Positions 31,960-42,431 of a stretch of 64,000 bases of DNA are shown here, piece after piece. A program made the position numbers and the translations under genes. A model generated the notes under the pieces. It saw only the letters and a list, made by a program, of their open reading frames with translations, searched no databases and was not told the origin of the DNA. Positions within the stretch are counted from its first letter, which is position 1; each line of letters opens with the position of its first letter. Source of the DNA: Lumbricus terrestris (taxonomy: Eukaryota; Annelida; Clitellata; Crassiclitellata; Lumbricidae). The DNA lies in the NCBI GenBank assembly GCA_949752735.1, contig OX457039.1, forward strand, positions 22,242,830 to 22,306,829, in the 5' to 3' direction.

Positions 31960-34900
31960 ATGGAAAGTCTTACGAGTGAAAAACGTGCAGAAATGAAGAA
32001 CATGTCTACCGAGAGGGTGAGACAAGTGTTGAGAGAGTATGGGAAGTCGCAAGATGAGTTGTTTTTGCTTGATCGAGAGGCATTGTGTGATGAATTGGCC
32101 AAGGCATGGATTGCAGAAGAAGGAGAAATACAGATAGGTGCCTATGTTGAATTGGGAGAAGAGAGCAGAATATCAGAAGAAGAAGAGTATAGACCAAGAA
32201 GGGCGAGTACCGACAGAGATGAGAGATTGAGAATGGAGGAGATGGCTCGAAGGAGAGAGGAGAGAAGAGAAGAACTGGCTTTAAGAAGAGAAGAAATGGA
32301 GATGAGAAAAGAGGAGATGGCATTTCAGAAACGACAATTACAATTGCATATGGAGAATATGGAGAAGGTCTGGAAGAAGCAGGAAGAACAGATTGCGGCA
32401 GAAAGATCAAAATGGAGAGAGCGTGATGAGGAAAGATTGAAAAGAAAAGAGGAAGAGGAGGAGACGCCTGTTGTCAAAATGAAAAAATTAGGTGATGCCA
32501 TGAAACATGTACTACCGAAAATGCCGGTGGATTTGGCAGAGATCCGTTTGTATTTCAAGACTGTTGAAAATGCATTTCAAAGTTTTAAAGTTGACAAAGA
32601 GTTTTGGGTTAAATTACTGTTACCACTGATGTCGTACAAGGCCCGGGCAGTGTTAAATCGACTGTCTTACCAGGATCATGATGATTATGATCGTGTGAAA
32701 GATTATATTCTCAAGGAATTTAAACTGACTCCTATGGAGTACAGAGCCAAATTTATCGAGGCTAAAAAATCGCCTGATGAAACGTTTGTTTTGTTTAACA
32801 TGAGGTTAAAAAATCTGTTTAATTATTATTTACGCAGCAGGGATGTGAAGCAGAGCTTTGAAAAACTGTTTGATTTGGTGGTTGCTGATAGGCTAAAAGA
32901 AGCTTTGGCACCTGGCCCGTTGCAATTTGTGTTGATGAAAGAAGGAACTGACTGCTTAACATCTGATGTGATAGCAGATTTAGCAGACCTTCATGTCAAT
33001 AACAAGATTGGTTATGTGGGTGCATCAAAACCATTTTACAATCAATCAAAAACACCAGAGAATCATTTTTACCAGAATAAGGGTCAAGGTAACAGAGAAT
33101 GGAAAGACAGAGGTTTTGTGAAGGAAAAGGCATTTTCAAGTAAGTATGTAAGACCTGAAGTGAAGAAAGGTTTCACGGAAAAGAATGAGAGAAAATGTTG
33201 GAACTGCGGTGATAAATCGCACACAATAAAAAATTGTTGGAAAAAGCAACAGACAGAAGTCTCAGCCAGGGCATGTGCACTAGATGAAATGGAGATGCCG
33301 AGGATAGAGGTGATCAACAGACCTGATAGTGATTGTGAAGAAGTGAGAGATATAGAAACTGAACCCAAGGTTGCAATGAAATGTGTTCTGGAGAGAGAGG
33401 ATAAGATTGAACAGGACGCAAGTAAGAAGAAAGGAGAAAAGGGTGTGAATTGTTTTCAGACTAACGTGGTCCTGAAAAAGGCAACCTTACAGCATGTGGA
33501 CATTGAACTGAAGGTGAATGATAGTCAGAAAGTGAAAATGAAAGCATTGGTTGATTCAGCCACGGAAATCCCGGTGGTAAGTAAGGAAGTAATCAAAGGA
33601 TTACCTGTTGAGGAAATGGGTGAAGTAAGACTTCAATGTGCAACTGGAAAACCTGTTTTAGCAAAATTAGTTAAACTGGAATTGAGGTTAACAAAGGACC
33701 ATACTGATGACGGTTCTAAACTGTTGAACATAGGATCATACATGCCGTGTGTCTGTGCTGTAGTGGAAAATATGTCAGGGAGGGAAATGTTTTTGTTACA
33801 CCCTGAACTTATTGCTGAATTAAAATTGTTGCCACAAATTGAGGTACCTGACGCTCAAATGCAAAATTTGAATATGTTGACTCGAGCACAGACTTGGAAA
33901 CCTAAGCAGACTGGAAGTAAGGGAGTAAGTCAAGATACTGACGATGCAGATGAGGCAACAACAGAAGAAATGAATTTGGAAAATTTATTTAGCAACTTGG
34001 AAACAGGAAATAAAGAGGCTGAGGAGGTTAATGTTTTGACACCTGAACAGATGAGGAAGGAAGTAAATTTGGTTGAAGAGCCAAACAATTTAGATAAAAC
34101 TGAAATGGCAGATTTGCACTTGGACCGTTTGTTTGATTTGGAAAAACAGGAAAGTAATGCAGATAACGCGGCATTGGCACAACAGCCGAATAATTTATCA
34201 GCGCAACATCAATTACAGCAGACTCTAGGTTTATCCGATTTTATGGTCTTTGCCAATCAACAACAATCTGATGAGTCGCTGCGGAAATGGTTCCTCTTGG
34301 CAAAAGCAGGGAATACAGAGTTTTGTTTATGTAATGGCCTGTTATATAAACGAGCAAAGATAACAGGGCAGGTTGTTTTCCAACTGGCTGTACCCCAACA
34401 GAGACGGCAGAAGATTAAACAATTGGCTCACGAATCGGTGTTCGGCGTGCACTTCGCCGAAGATAAAACCCGAGAGAGGATAAGTTTATCTTTCGTTTGG
34501 CCTGGAATTAAAAATGAGATTAAAGAGTGGTGTACATCCTGTCATGAGTGCCAACTAAAAGCCAGAAATGTTGTGTTAGATCGAGTGCCAATTACGGCGA
34601 TAGCTAGAGATCAATTAGCTTTCAGAACTTTCCAAACGGATAGGCCTATAACTGGACCCATTCAGTCAACGTCCTCACAGGAACTTTGCTATTGTTTATG
34701 CATAGTTGACATCTGTATTAGATGGCCTACAGTATTCTTACTGATATGTTTAACAGCAACAGCTGTCTGTATTGCACTTTTGTTAGGGTGTAGCCCACGA
34801 TTCAATACTCCAGGTCATCCACCGAATTTAGGAATAGTTGAGAGATGTAGCCAATCTTTGAAGAAAATGATATATGATGTGAATCAGAAAAACATAAGAA

Positions 34901-35247
34901 AATGGCACATTTTAATACCATTCATTGTCTGGGATTTATGTGAAATGCCTATTGAAATTGAAGTTCAAAGTAAACCTTTGCAGATAGATCATAAGCTTGT
35001 AACTATTGCACAACAAACACAATTGCTGAATGTTTTGAATAAACACATTGAATGTTTTTCTGACAAATCTGATTTTTGTACTGTCATAGAACATGAAGTT
35101 AATCTGCGACCTGAGTTTGTGCCAAAAGAGTTTTCTGCATACCGTATACCACTGATGTATCGGCCAGAAATCGAGAGACAGATTTCTGAACTCATCAATA
35201 TGGACATCATGAATCAATCAAACAGTCCATTCGATGACATGGGATGA
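31960..35247 (+). CDS. gag-protease-integrase-partial RT polyprotein of the Gmr1-type element
   Basis: From the ATG at 31960 there are 1095 codons in one frame. In order: a long charged coiled coil (about residues 70-160, RRREERREELALRREEMEMR), a capsid-like region, a CCHC zinc knuckle at about 413 (CWNCGDKSHTIKNC), an aspartic protease-like site with DSA instead of DSG/DTG at about 532, the integrase HHCC zinc domain from His824 (H...H...CTSCHEC), the start of the integrase core (IVDICIRWP), then a jump to PRFNTPGHPPNLGIVERCSQ with the middle missing. The frame ends in the first part of reverse transcriptase (RIPLMYRPEIERQISELINM) just before the palm. The in-frame deletions mean no functional polymerase or integrase. 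The upstream in-frame extension to 31924 lacks an ATG. Confidence 0.9.
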   Translation: MESLTSEKRAEMKNMSTERVRQVLREYGKSQDELFLLDREALCDELAKAWIAEEGEIQIGAYVELGEESRISEEEEYRPRRASTDRDERLRMEEMARRREERREELALRREEMEMRKEEMAFQKRQLQLHMENMEKVWKKQEEQIAAERSKWRERDEERLKRKEEEEETPVVKMKKLGDAMKHVLPKMPVDLAEIRLYFKTVENAFQSFKVDKEFWVKLLLPLMSYKARAVLNRLSYQDHDDYDRVKDYILKEFKLTPMEYRAKFIEAKKSPDETFVLFNMRLKNLFNYYLRSRDVKQSFEKLFDLVVADRLKEALAPGPLQFVLMKEGTDCLTSDVIADLADLHVNNKIGYVGASKPFYNQSKTPENHFYQNKGQGNREWKDRGFVKEKAFSSKYVRPEVKKGFTEKNERKCWNCGDKSHTIKNCWKKQQTEVSARACALDEMEMPRIEVINRPDSDCEEVRDIETEPKVAMKCVLEREDKIEQDASKKKGEKGVNCFQTNVVLKKATLQHVDIELKVNDSQKVKMKALVDSATEIPVVSKEVIKGLPVEEMGEVRLQCATGKPVLAKLVKLELRLTKDHTDDGSKLLNIGSYMPCVCAVVENMSGREMFLLHPELIAELKLLPQIEVPDAQMQNLNMLTRAQTWKPKQTGSKGVSQDTDDADEATTEEMNLENLFSNLETGNKEAEEVNVLTPEQMRKEVNLVEEPNNLDKTEMADLHLDRLFDLEKQESNADNAALAQQPNNLSAQHQLQQTLGLSDFMVFANQQQSDESLRKWFLLAKAGNTEFCLCNGLLYKRAKITGQVVFQLAVPQQRRQKIKQLAHESVFGVHFAEDKTRERISLSFVWPGIKNEIKEWCTSCHECQLKARNVVLDRVPITAIARDQLAFRTFQTDRPITGPIQSTSSQELCYCLCIVDICIRWPTVFLLICLTATAVCIALLLGCSPRFNTPGHPPNLGIVERCSQSLKKMIYDVNQKNIRKWHILIPFIVWDLCEMPIEIEVQSKPLQIDHKLVTIAQQTQLLNVLNKHIECFSDKSDFCTVIEHEVNLRPEFVPKEFSAYRIPLMYRPEIERQISELINMDIMNQSNSPFDDMG

Positions 35248-35357
35248 CCTACGAACATCTCAAGCTTATTGCGTTGTTTTTAATGCCGATAACTAATATA
35301 ATAAGAAAACATAATCTGACATGGCTAGACTATTAACGAAAACTCAATTGAAGCATT

Positions 35358-35762
35358 GTGTGTGTAACAATGTTTGTTCTTAAAATATTTCGTTTGGGTG
35401 AACCAGTGAATGTGTATTGTGACAGTAGTCATGCAACAGTAATGACCCAATTAGATCATGAAGGAAAAGAAAGGCCAGTTTCTTTTATTAGCCAAAAATT
35501 GACGGCCACTCAACAAAACTGGGCCACAATAGAGAAAGAAGCATATGCCATTGTTTGGGCTCTATCTAAATTGAAGGATATTATTTTGGGCTCACACATT
35601 GTCATTTTTACCGATCACAATCCTTTGACTTATTTAAGCACGACTATGTCAAAATCAGCCAAACTGGTTCGCTGGAGTTTAGCGTTGCAAAATTTTGATG
35701 TGGAGATTAGATACAAGAAAGGAAAATTGAATATCGTTGCTGATTGTATGTCTAGACTTTAG
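35358..35762 (+). pseudogene. RNase H domain of the same element, separated from its polymerase
   Basis: Encodes VYCDSSHATVMTQLDHEGKE, EKEAYAIVWALSKLKD, FTDHNPLTYL and IVADCMSRL, the Asp-Glu-Asp-Asp pattern of Ty3/gypsy RNase H and its usual C-terminus. About 110 bases of non-coding sequence separate it from the truncated reverse transcriptase. No start codon of its own is expected. Confidence 0.9.
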
Positions 35763-35917
35763 AGGAGTAATGTAATGTACATATGGATCCAGGGAAAACA
35801 TATGTAGTAGATAATTAGTGTTTATTTTAATTATTATTGTGTTGATTTGTTATATATTATATTTAAGTTTACAAATTGTTATGATTTGAAAACTTAAAAA
35901 AAGGGGATTAGAGGTAA

Positions 35918-36167
35918 TGTCATAGGTAGGCACAGATATAGATAGAGATATATATTATATTTATTTAAAATTTATCATGAACTATTATGAACTGTCAATC
36001 TTGAACTATGACAGGACACACTGTATTATAATTGGACAGTATAACATTGTAGGAGGAGTTACTTGTATATATAAATATAGGTGTAGATTGATAATAAAGC
36101 AGTTGAACTTGAATTTGTGTGGAGTTAACTCGTGGCCTGTGGCCAACGTAAGGCAGAGAGGCTGACA
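35918..36167 (+). repeat. 3' LTR
   Basis: Nearly identical to the 5' LTR. It is preceded by AAAAAAAGGGGATTAGAGG, a likely polypurine tract, and followed by the GTTAC duplication. Confidence 0.95.
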
Positions 36168-36319
36168 GTTACGCAAAAAAATTAGATCACTAGCTCACTT
36201 ATTCAAATTTTAGCGCCAATATCCGTGACGTCATCAAATTCGTGCCAAGTAAACATCCAGTTATATAGGCCGAAAACAATATTGTTCGACCATCATTGTT
36301 AATCCACACAAAATTAATT

Positions 36320-36640
36320 AATTAATACAAATTATCATTTTTGTATTTAATAATGTTTCCTTTACTCCTTATTACAGCCTCAAGTCGATTAGGCATCGAG
36401 CCAATTAGATTTTTCAGAGTTGTCAGAGGTATCCATGTCCATGCCTTACGAAGCCGACGTTTTAAGGTGTTCAATGTCTGGGGTTCGGGATCGGCATAAA
36501 AAATATCAATGGCTACATCTCACTGGGGGACTGACCGCCTAATTCGCCGGATTTGTCACCAATAGAAAATGTTTGGAGTATTATGGCGGCAACTGTTTAT
36601 GCAAGTTGTGCATACAAAAATAAAATCCTGGAGGCGCCAC
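36320..36640. pseudogene. Tc1-like transposase remnant with internal inversion
   Basis: The minus strand at about 36340-36490 reads TLNTLKRRLRKAWTWIPLTT and GSMPNRLEAVIRSKGNIIKY, the Tc1 transposase C-terminus. The plus strand at about 36533-36605 reads PPNSPDLSPIENVWSIMAA (with one stop), the segment carrying the catalytic Glu. The two pieces should be adjacent in one orientation but face each other here. Confidence 0.75.
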
Positions 36641-36699
36641 TGATTCGAGATTAAAAGAGGAGATTAACAAGGACGCAAACTCTTCCCATGCTTGTATAA

Positions 36700-36829
36700 C
36701 ATTCTAGCAGAACAAGTAATGTGAAAGGCACTAAATAGGCCAATTTAAATTTTATCCTGAACTCAACAGGAAGCCAATGCAGCTGGTGGGGTAGGACTGA
36801 AGAACTTGTTCATAGTATGACATAGTTGC
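36700..36829 (-). pseudogene. CR1/L2-type LINE fragment, downstream half
   Basis: The minus strand reads LHWLPVEFRIKFKLAYLV, a signature of CR1/L2 polymerases. It continues from the fragment at 37587-37860 across the MITE insertion. Confidence 0.7.
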
Positions 36830-37586
36830 ATGGGCGCCTGCAGACATTTTTGCAGGGAGGGGCAAAACACGATGGTCACTATTAAAAATGCTTAGCAAGA
36901 GCTTGAAAAATGCAAAGCAGGAAATTAGGAAAATGCACGGGTGTTTTTCACAAAGCTTTTTTAGTGTATATTTCTCAGTTGCACCTTTTATTATTATTTT
37001 TAATATAAATAGTTTATTTTGTGCAAAGAAATTTGTTAAAAAATCAAAAGTAGTAGTTTATAAATAGGGTCCTAAAGGGCACAATCAGTCGACTTGACAC
37101 CTGCAAACCTGACACCTATTTTTCATTCGGTTATTGATTAAAGCTTCTTCTAGTTAGCCTTAGGCCCTATACTTCTATAATTTAGTTGTAATGTCCAAAC
37201 TTCCAAAAGCGCCACTCGAAAGACCATCACAGGCACCATGCAGCTTATTCATAGAGTCAAAGGCTGTTCAAATGGTGGTCAGAAATGGTTTTGAGTCCGA
37301 TTTTCAGAGGGGCGGAGGGGCAGAGTAGCTGCTAAGGTGGGTGTCATTTAGCATTGGATGGTAGAAGATCCGAGGACCAGATGAACTCAATGGTCATGGT
37401 TACAGTTTTTTACAAGAGCTTCAAAAACGCAGGGTAGAAAATTGAAAGCATGTGCATTTTATGGAGGTTTCTATACGTAGATTTCTTAGTTTCACTATCA
37501 ATTCTCTAACACGAAGAAACTTAGTACTACAAAAGTAGTATTTTAAGAAACAGATTTCAATTTTTCAGGGGTGCAAGTGCCACCTA
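36830..37586 (+). mobile_element. CATGGGCGCC-type MITE, copy 3, inserted in a LINE
   Basis: It starts CATGGGCGCCTGCAGACATT and runs parallel to copy 2 (22834-24492) without the nested element. The right end is cut short at CAAGTGCCACC. TAGTTG and CATG lie next to both ends, consistent with a duplicated target. Confidence 0.8.
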
Positions 37587-37860
37587 GTTGCATGTGCAGC
37601 ACTATCCGAGTTAACCAGTCTTGGATGTGTTGCAGCCTGTTGACTCAGTGTTGAGCTCAATGTCTGAGAGACCCGCAAAAAGTTAGCATAATCAAGGTGA
37701 GAGCATACAAGAGAACAGGCAATGGTTTGTGACATAGACAGGATCGACTTGATGTGATGTATTGCCCTGATGTGATAGAAACAAGATTTATGAATTCTTG
37801 TTATATGTGGTCAGAATGTGCGCCTACTGTCTACTAGGTTATTCCAAGTGTTTTGACAGA
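37587..37860 (-). pseudogene. CR1/L2-type LINE fragment, upstream half
   Basis: The minus strand reads KSCFYHIRAIHHIKSIL, QTIACSLVCSHLDYANFL and a region resembling NxLQxxQN. This is the segment between the polymerase core and the LHWLPV motif of the CR1/L2 group. Confidence 0.7.
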
Positions 37861-38199
37861 TGCACAGCGTGTCATGACATGACATGTATGCACAACAACC
37901 CTAACCCCCACCTGAACTTCAGAGGAGACCTGCATCATTGACAAAAGTAGAGGCATGTACTCCAATTAAATATTTGAATTTAATTAACTTTCTCTGTACT
38001 CTTATCTCTTCCCCATAAACCAGAGTACTGCAGTACGTTTAATTAATGTACTCTATTGGGCTACAAGAACGAGTAAAATACTTTTATAATAAAAATATAA
38101 ATCGCTTCAATGATTGGAAAAATTTGTCAGCTTTAAATACTGAGCAGCAGGTGACAAGTGTAAAACCTATGAAAACATAAATGGAGGAACGTGCGATAA
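37861..38199. other. No gene recognised
   Basis: AT-rich. A TGTCATGACATGACATG patch lies near 37870. Confidence 0.45.
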
Positions 38200-38936
38200 T
38201 CTACATATATAAATATATGTATATAAATAAAGAGAAGATTCTGTAACGCTTGTGTCTGTCTGTTTGTCCGGGATGCATTTCAACAGTGTTTAAGCTTTTC
38301 ACTCCAAACCTTCACTACTGTGTCCGTCTCGGCATGGGACACCCAGTAGAGGGTTTTGCGAATCTCTGCCACCATTGGGGCCAGGGTGGGGGCAAAATCC
38401 CCCAATTTTGCTACTTTTTCAGTCGTTGCCATGCACATTTTCATACTTATTCACCTGAAACGTTACAGCTAGACAGATTTTACACGGTCCACTTCGCCTC
38501 CACCCAACACACACCTTGATCCACAGAGGCCGGGTTGGGTTTGGGGTGTGGGCATGAGGGATAACATTTTCCTGAAAACCCAAATTTCACGGGTGGCGTA
38601 CCGGTGTTGGAGTGTGATAGGGTGGGGGATGGTAGGGGTGGGGCTGGGGGTGGGAGGCAAATTTTCCCGAAAACCCAAATTTCACAAGTGGCGTACCGGT
38701 GGAGATCGGAGTGTGGTGGGTGTTGTGGGGCTGGGGTGGGGTGTGGTGGATTTGTGGCCGAGAGCGGGTCGAATCTGGTGGGGGGGGAGTGGGGTGGGAG
38801 GGGAAATTTCACGGGTGGCATACCGGTGGAGGTTGGAGTGTGGTGGGGTGGGAGTGGTGGGGTGTGGTGTGGTGGGGTTGTGCCGGGAGCGGGTTGAATC
38901 CTAAATTTCCCGGGCAACGCCGGGTACCCCAGCTAG
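38200..38936 (+). mobile_element. Helitron-like element, copy 2
   Basis: Starts at A^TC (38199/38200), contains TATATAAATAAAGAGAAG and the shared 5' region, and ends CCGGGTACCCCAGCTAG before T. The 3' hairpin CCCGGGCAACGCCGGG is intact. It carries three or four of the ~110-bp repeats and lies just 3' of the talin stop codon. Confidence 0.75.
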
Positions 38937-39380
38937 TACGGAATAAAGGCAATTTCGCAATATGGCTGAAAATGAGTGTAACAACAAACTTTATATGTGG
39001 GCCCAACAGCACTCTTAAGAAGTAACCATGCATTGCAATTGCATTGAAGAAATACAAGAAAATGCACTGGACTTGAAGGTGCTTAAACATTTTATGTAAG
39101 GTATCGTTTTCTTGCAACAAGAAGTAAATTTCAATTGGTTTAAAATACTAAGTACTAAAAATATACTGTACGAGTTAATCAGAGGCTTTACATGAAGTCA
39201 ATACCAGTGCAAAGAGCAAATGTTTAAAAGTAAAATATAAAAAAGAATGATCTCATTATGAATTGAATCTAGTCATCAGTTACACAATCTACAGCATCCA
39301 GATTAGAAAGATGAACTGCCAAGAGGTTCCTCGTGTCATCCTGGCTGACTATTCATGCATTTGGACAAAGTCAGCAAAGG

Positions 39381-39506
39381 TCATAGCTCGGACCCAGTTG
39401 TATCATCCTCTGGTCGATATTTGGCTTTCCTGATCGTCTCTAGTTTCCGGCGCGCCATTTCCAACTCTTTTTCTTTCTTCAATATCTCTTCCTGCGCCAT
39501 TATTAT
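39381..39506 (-). CDS. TLN: Talin, last coding exon (dimerisation helix and stop)
   Basis: The final exon encodes 41 residues, IIMAQEEILKKEKELEMARR through KYRPEDDTTGSEL, then TGA at 39381-39383. The continuous charged heptad pattern is the antiparallel dimerisation helix that makes talin a homodimer; the vertebrate protein ends similarly after a KxLxxIRxxxYK stretch. The acceptor is ttacacag at 39507 onward. The 3' UTR runs to lower coordinates; I could not find a clear AATAAA before the Helitron copy that ends at 38936. Confidence 0.94.
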   Translation of the reverse strand: MIMAQEEILKKEKELEMARRKLETIRKAKYRPEDDTTGSEL

Positions 39507-39744
39507 CTGTGTAAAGCAACAAATACTATTACACGACTTCAATATTTAACTATTTAAACAAACAATTTCTAAAAAAAGTCCAAGTGTTGTAATAACTTTC
39601 AGGTGATGAGAAAAGCGTACTGCACTATGGAGCCTTGCAAGCTCTGCTGTTGCAATTGCCAATTTCTTTGTGCTTCTGTGACAGTAAGCCTTGTCCACAA
39701 TACTATGCAATTCAACAGGATCTTGAGATTCAATTCATTCATTC

Positions 39745-40225
39745 ATGCATTTCAAGAATTTATATAGCGCCCCTTCAAGAAATCCACTCAGAAGCGCTCC
39801 CAGTTCAACCACGGTGAAACAAAAAAGTTTTGAGGAGCCTGTAAAACACTGACCAGTCAACCCTAAGGTAACAGGCGCATCTCCAACGGGAGATTATTCC
39901 AGACAAATGGACCTACAACTGAGAAAGCACGACGCTGACAGGTTGAGGTCTCAACACGCGGGACCAAATGCTTCCCGCTAGAGGCAGAGCGAAGGGCTCT
40001 GTGAGCCAGGACAACAGATATTGGACAGCAGAGTTCACATAGATAGGTCGGAACACAGCCAAGGAGACAATGCCAAACCAGTGAAGCAATTCTATATTCA
40101 ATGCGCTGTGAGTAGGCAGTGTAGAGTATCATGCATGTAACGATGGAAGATTCTTCTCTATCACTGTTTAAGAACTGGAAAAATAATCCCTTCCACTGGC
40201 TTCTTCTCTCTGCCCACATCCAATA
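39745..40225 (-). pseudogene. CR1/L2-type LINE C-terminus, 3' UTR and tail in talin intron
   Basis: Minus strand: RIEYRIASLVWHCLLGCVPT, YLCELCCPISVVLAHRALRS, VVGPFVWNNLPLEMRLLP, then a 3' UTR containing GGGAGCGCTTCTGAGTGG and GGGGCGCTATATAAATTC with an (ATGA)n tail. This is the best copy for defining the family's 3' end. Confidence 0.8.
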
Positions 40226-41804
40226 AAAAGTCCTTGCTTTTGGTCCTCAAGTTCAAACTTGGTCTTGTGCTGAAATATCTCAGGGATCTCAATCGTTTTA
40301 CTCTTTGTGTATATTAGGGTGTCCCAAAAAAACTTTTTCTTGAAATTCTTAGGTCTCTCCAGTCAAAAAGTTTCCTATGCAGATGATAATATTTGTGTAA
40401 TTTTTCGAATTTTTTAGATAATTTTTAGAGCTCCCCCAAGGAGCCCCAAATTTTATATATAGCGTACTGTGATATTCGTGTGCAAATATTTTAATATATG
40501 AGGCAATGTCATTCACACCACATGTATTTTAAATGCTTTTGCACAAAATATGATATGTCATACAATGTAATTGCTCAAAAAATGTTATGCTGTATTTTCC
40601 TCAGGCTGGTTTTGCAGTTAATTGACTGAAATTTGACAAAATTGATATATGCACAGACTTTCATGTATCATTAGAATTTGGAATACTATTTAACCATTAT
40701 TGACTATTACAATAATTCGAGCAGTTATTCAAAACATGGTTTACTTTGAAAAGGCATATTAATACACAGCACCAAATGTGAGATAGTCACATGTTTGGTC
40801 CTATCAGTAGTTCACTACATCGGAAGAAGTGACTCAAGTGAGTTGTAGTTGAAATTTGGGAAATAGGACTACTTTCGATGTTTTCAACAGCTTGCAATTA
40901 GAACTGTTTATGACTTTCATTTGTTATGGCATTAAATGTCTGTATCAGGCACAGCCGTTGATACATGCCAAGTTGTTCACGATTACAGTGGCTTAATTGT
41001 ACGATTTTCCAGATGATCAAACAGCAGAACTCACTAGAAAGCTGTCGTCAATGCCGGTAGTCTGGAAAAAGCTTTGAGAGATTATAGCTCTGGTAAAGTT
41101 GTGGAAGAAACTTGGCCAAGTGAGATCCAATTTCGGGGTCATGTGTAGTATGAGAGTTGCTTCCTTGTGTGGTGTTAAGAGTTTGGAAAAGAATCCAAAA
41201 GTTGCATGCTCTGGACTGAATATGTACGTAATACTGAAACCAGGATAATCATAATATGCTTGTAATCTTCTAACTAACATGATGCAATTAAATGGAGCAT
41301 CAGCTGAGATCGGACAGTGCGCCAGGATAGGATGTAGGCTTACACTGTTACAACAAAAATGGTTAAAGTGTTTTAATTACATGTGAATCGTTATCTGTTA
41401 AACAGATGACAGTCTTGTTTCCATAGAACAGCACCTCCATTTTCATTGAGTAATATAACGGCCTTTGCTATACAGCGTTATCTGAAAGGCATTAAACTTG
41501 CAAATACCAGTTATGTTTGGTACATCCATCCCACCATCAACTCAGCAAATGTAAAGAATTCATGGAAATCCTCCATAGGATGATGCTTTGTGAGCCTCAT
41601 CCAAAAAGCAAGTTTTAAAGCCCTCAGTTAACAATAATTATCTTTTGGGATCTGTTGCTGCAGAAACTGACTTTAAAAAAAATTTGAACCAGTTTCATCA
41701 AACATCTTGAAAACACAGAATATCTGCAGCCTTGTAGATGGTCAAAGACATGTATAAAAGTCGCTGGAAAGCATCACCTCAATGCTAGCACAAGTTCTCA
41801 TATA

Positions 41805-42431
41805 CACTGTGCCCCATAAAAAAACACACCAAAAAACTTTTCAAAAATCTTCTATAAAACTAAAACGCTCACTGATGGTCTCCGTCGCCGTCTCGAAGCT
41901 CGGGTGCACGGAATTGTTCTTCGTGGAACTTGGGGTGAAGGTCAACGGCGAATATTACAGGAATATCCTGTTGATAGAGCAGATGTTGACAGCGATCAGG
42001 AGGATGTCAAGCGACTTATTCATTCTCCAGCAGGACAGCGCCCCAGCACATCGCGCAAAGGACACCATTGCGTTGCTGCGACGTGAAACACCAAGCTTCA
42101 TTGGACCGGAACTCTGGCCAGCAAACTCACCATACCTCAATCCCGTTGACTACAGAATTTGGGGTCTAATACATGAATGCGTCTACCAGACAGCAATACG
42201 GGACATCGACGAGTTGAAGGAGCGGCTCATCGTTGTGTGGGCACAGTTGAAGCAGAGTGTCATTGACAAAGCTATTGAACAGTGGCGGCCAAGGCTGAGA
42301 GCCTGCGTTCAAGCGAAGGGACATCACTTCGAACATCTTCTTAAATGAAACATTACTATTTCTTATTTAACATTAGACTTACATGAGTTTCATGACAAAG
42401 TTTTTTGGTGTTTTTTTTATGGGGCACAGTG
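41805..42431 (+). mobile_element. Nested mariner-family (DD37D-like) element, internally deleted
   Basis: The TIRs CACTGTGCCCCATAAAAAAA and the matching right end are flanked by TA on both sides. The 627-bp element carries only the C-terminal half of a transposase. It lies wholly inside the 40315-42990 transposon, so it arrived later. Confidence 0.9.
41875..42348 (+). pseudogene. C-terminal half of a mariner-type transposase
   Basis: The frame encodes about 157 residues: MVSVAVSKLGCTELFF, YYRNILLIEQML, FILQQDSAPAHRAKD and ELWPANSPYLNPVDYRIWGL. The second catalytic Asp (QQD) and the third (PVD) are present, with 37 residues between them, which is the DD37D (maT-like) spacing. The first catalytic Asp and the DNA-binding domain are deleted. 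SPD is changed to SPY. Confidence 0.85.

Larger units (their letters stand above)
30867..36167 (+). mobile_element. Gmr1-type Ty3/gypsy LTR retrotransposon, complete but defective
   Basis: Two 250-bp LTRs (TG...CA), a 5-bp duplication GTTAC (30862-30866 and 36168-36172), a primer-binding site directly after the 5' LTR and a purine tract before the 3' LTR define the element. The pol order is protease, integrase, reverse transcriptase, RNase H, the inverted order known from Gmr1-like elements. Internal deletions remove most of the integrase core and the reverse transcriptase palm. No envelope gene is seen. Confidence 0.93.

Noticed and set aside
41017..41280. 87-codon minus-strand frame in the long-TIR element as its transposase
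   Set aside because: It is short, without DDE or hAT motifs, and could be chance.
41875..42348. SPY in place of SPD as loss of the third catalytic residue
   Set aside because: Counting from the QQD aspartate, the third catalytic position falls on PVD, which is intact; SPD is conserved but is not the metal-binding residue.
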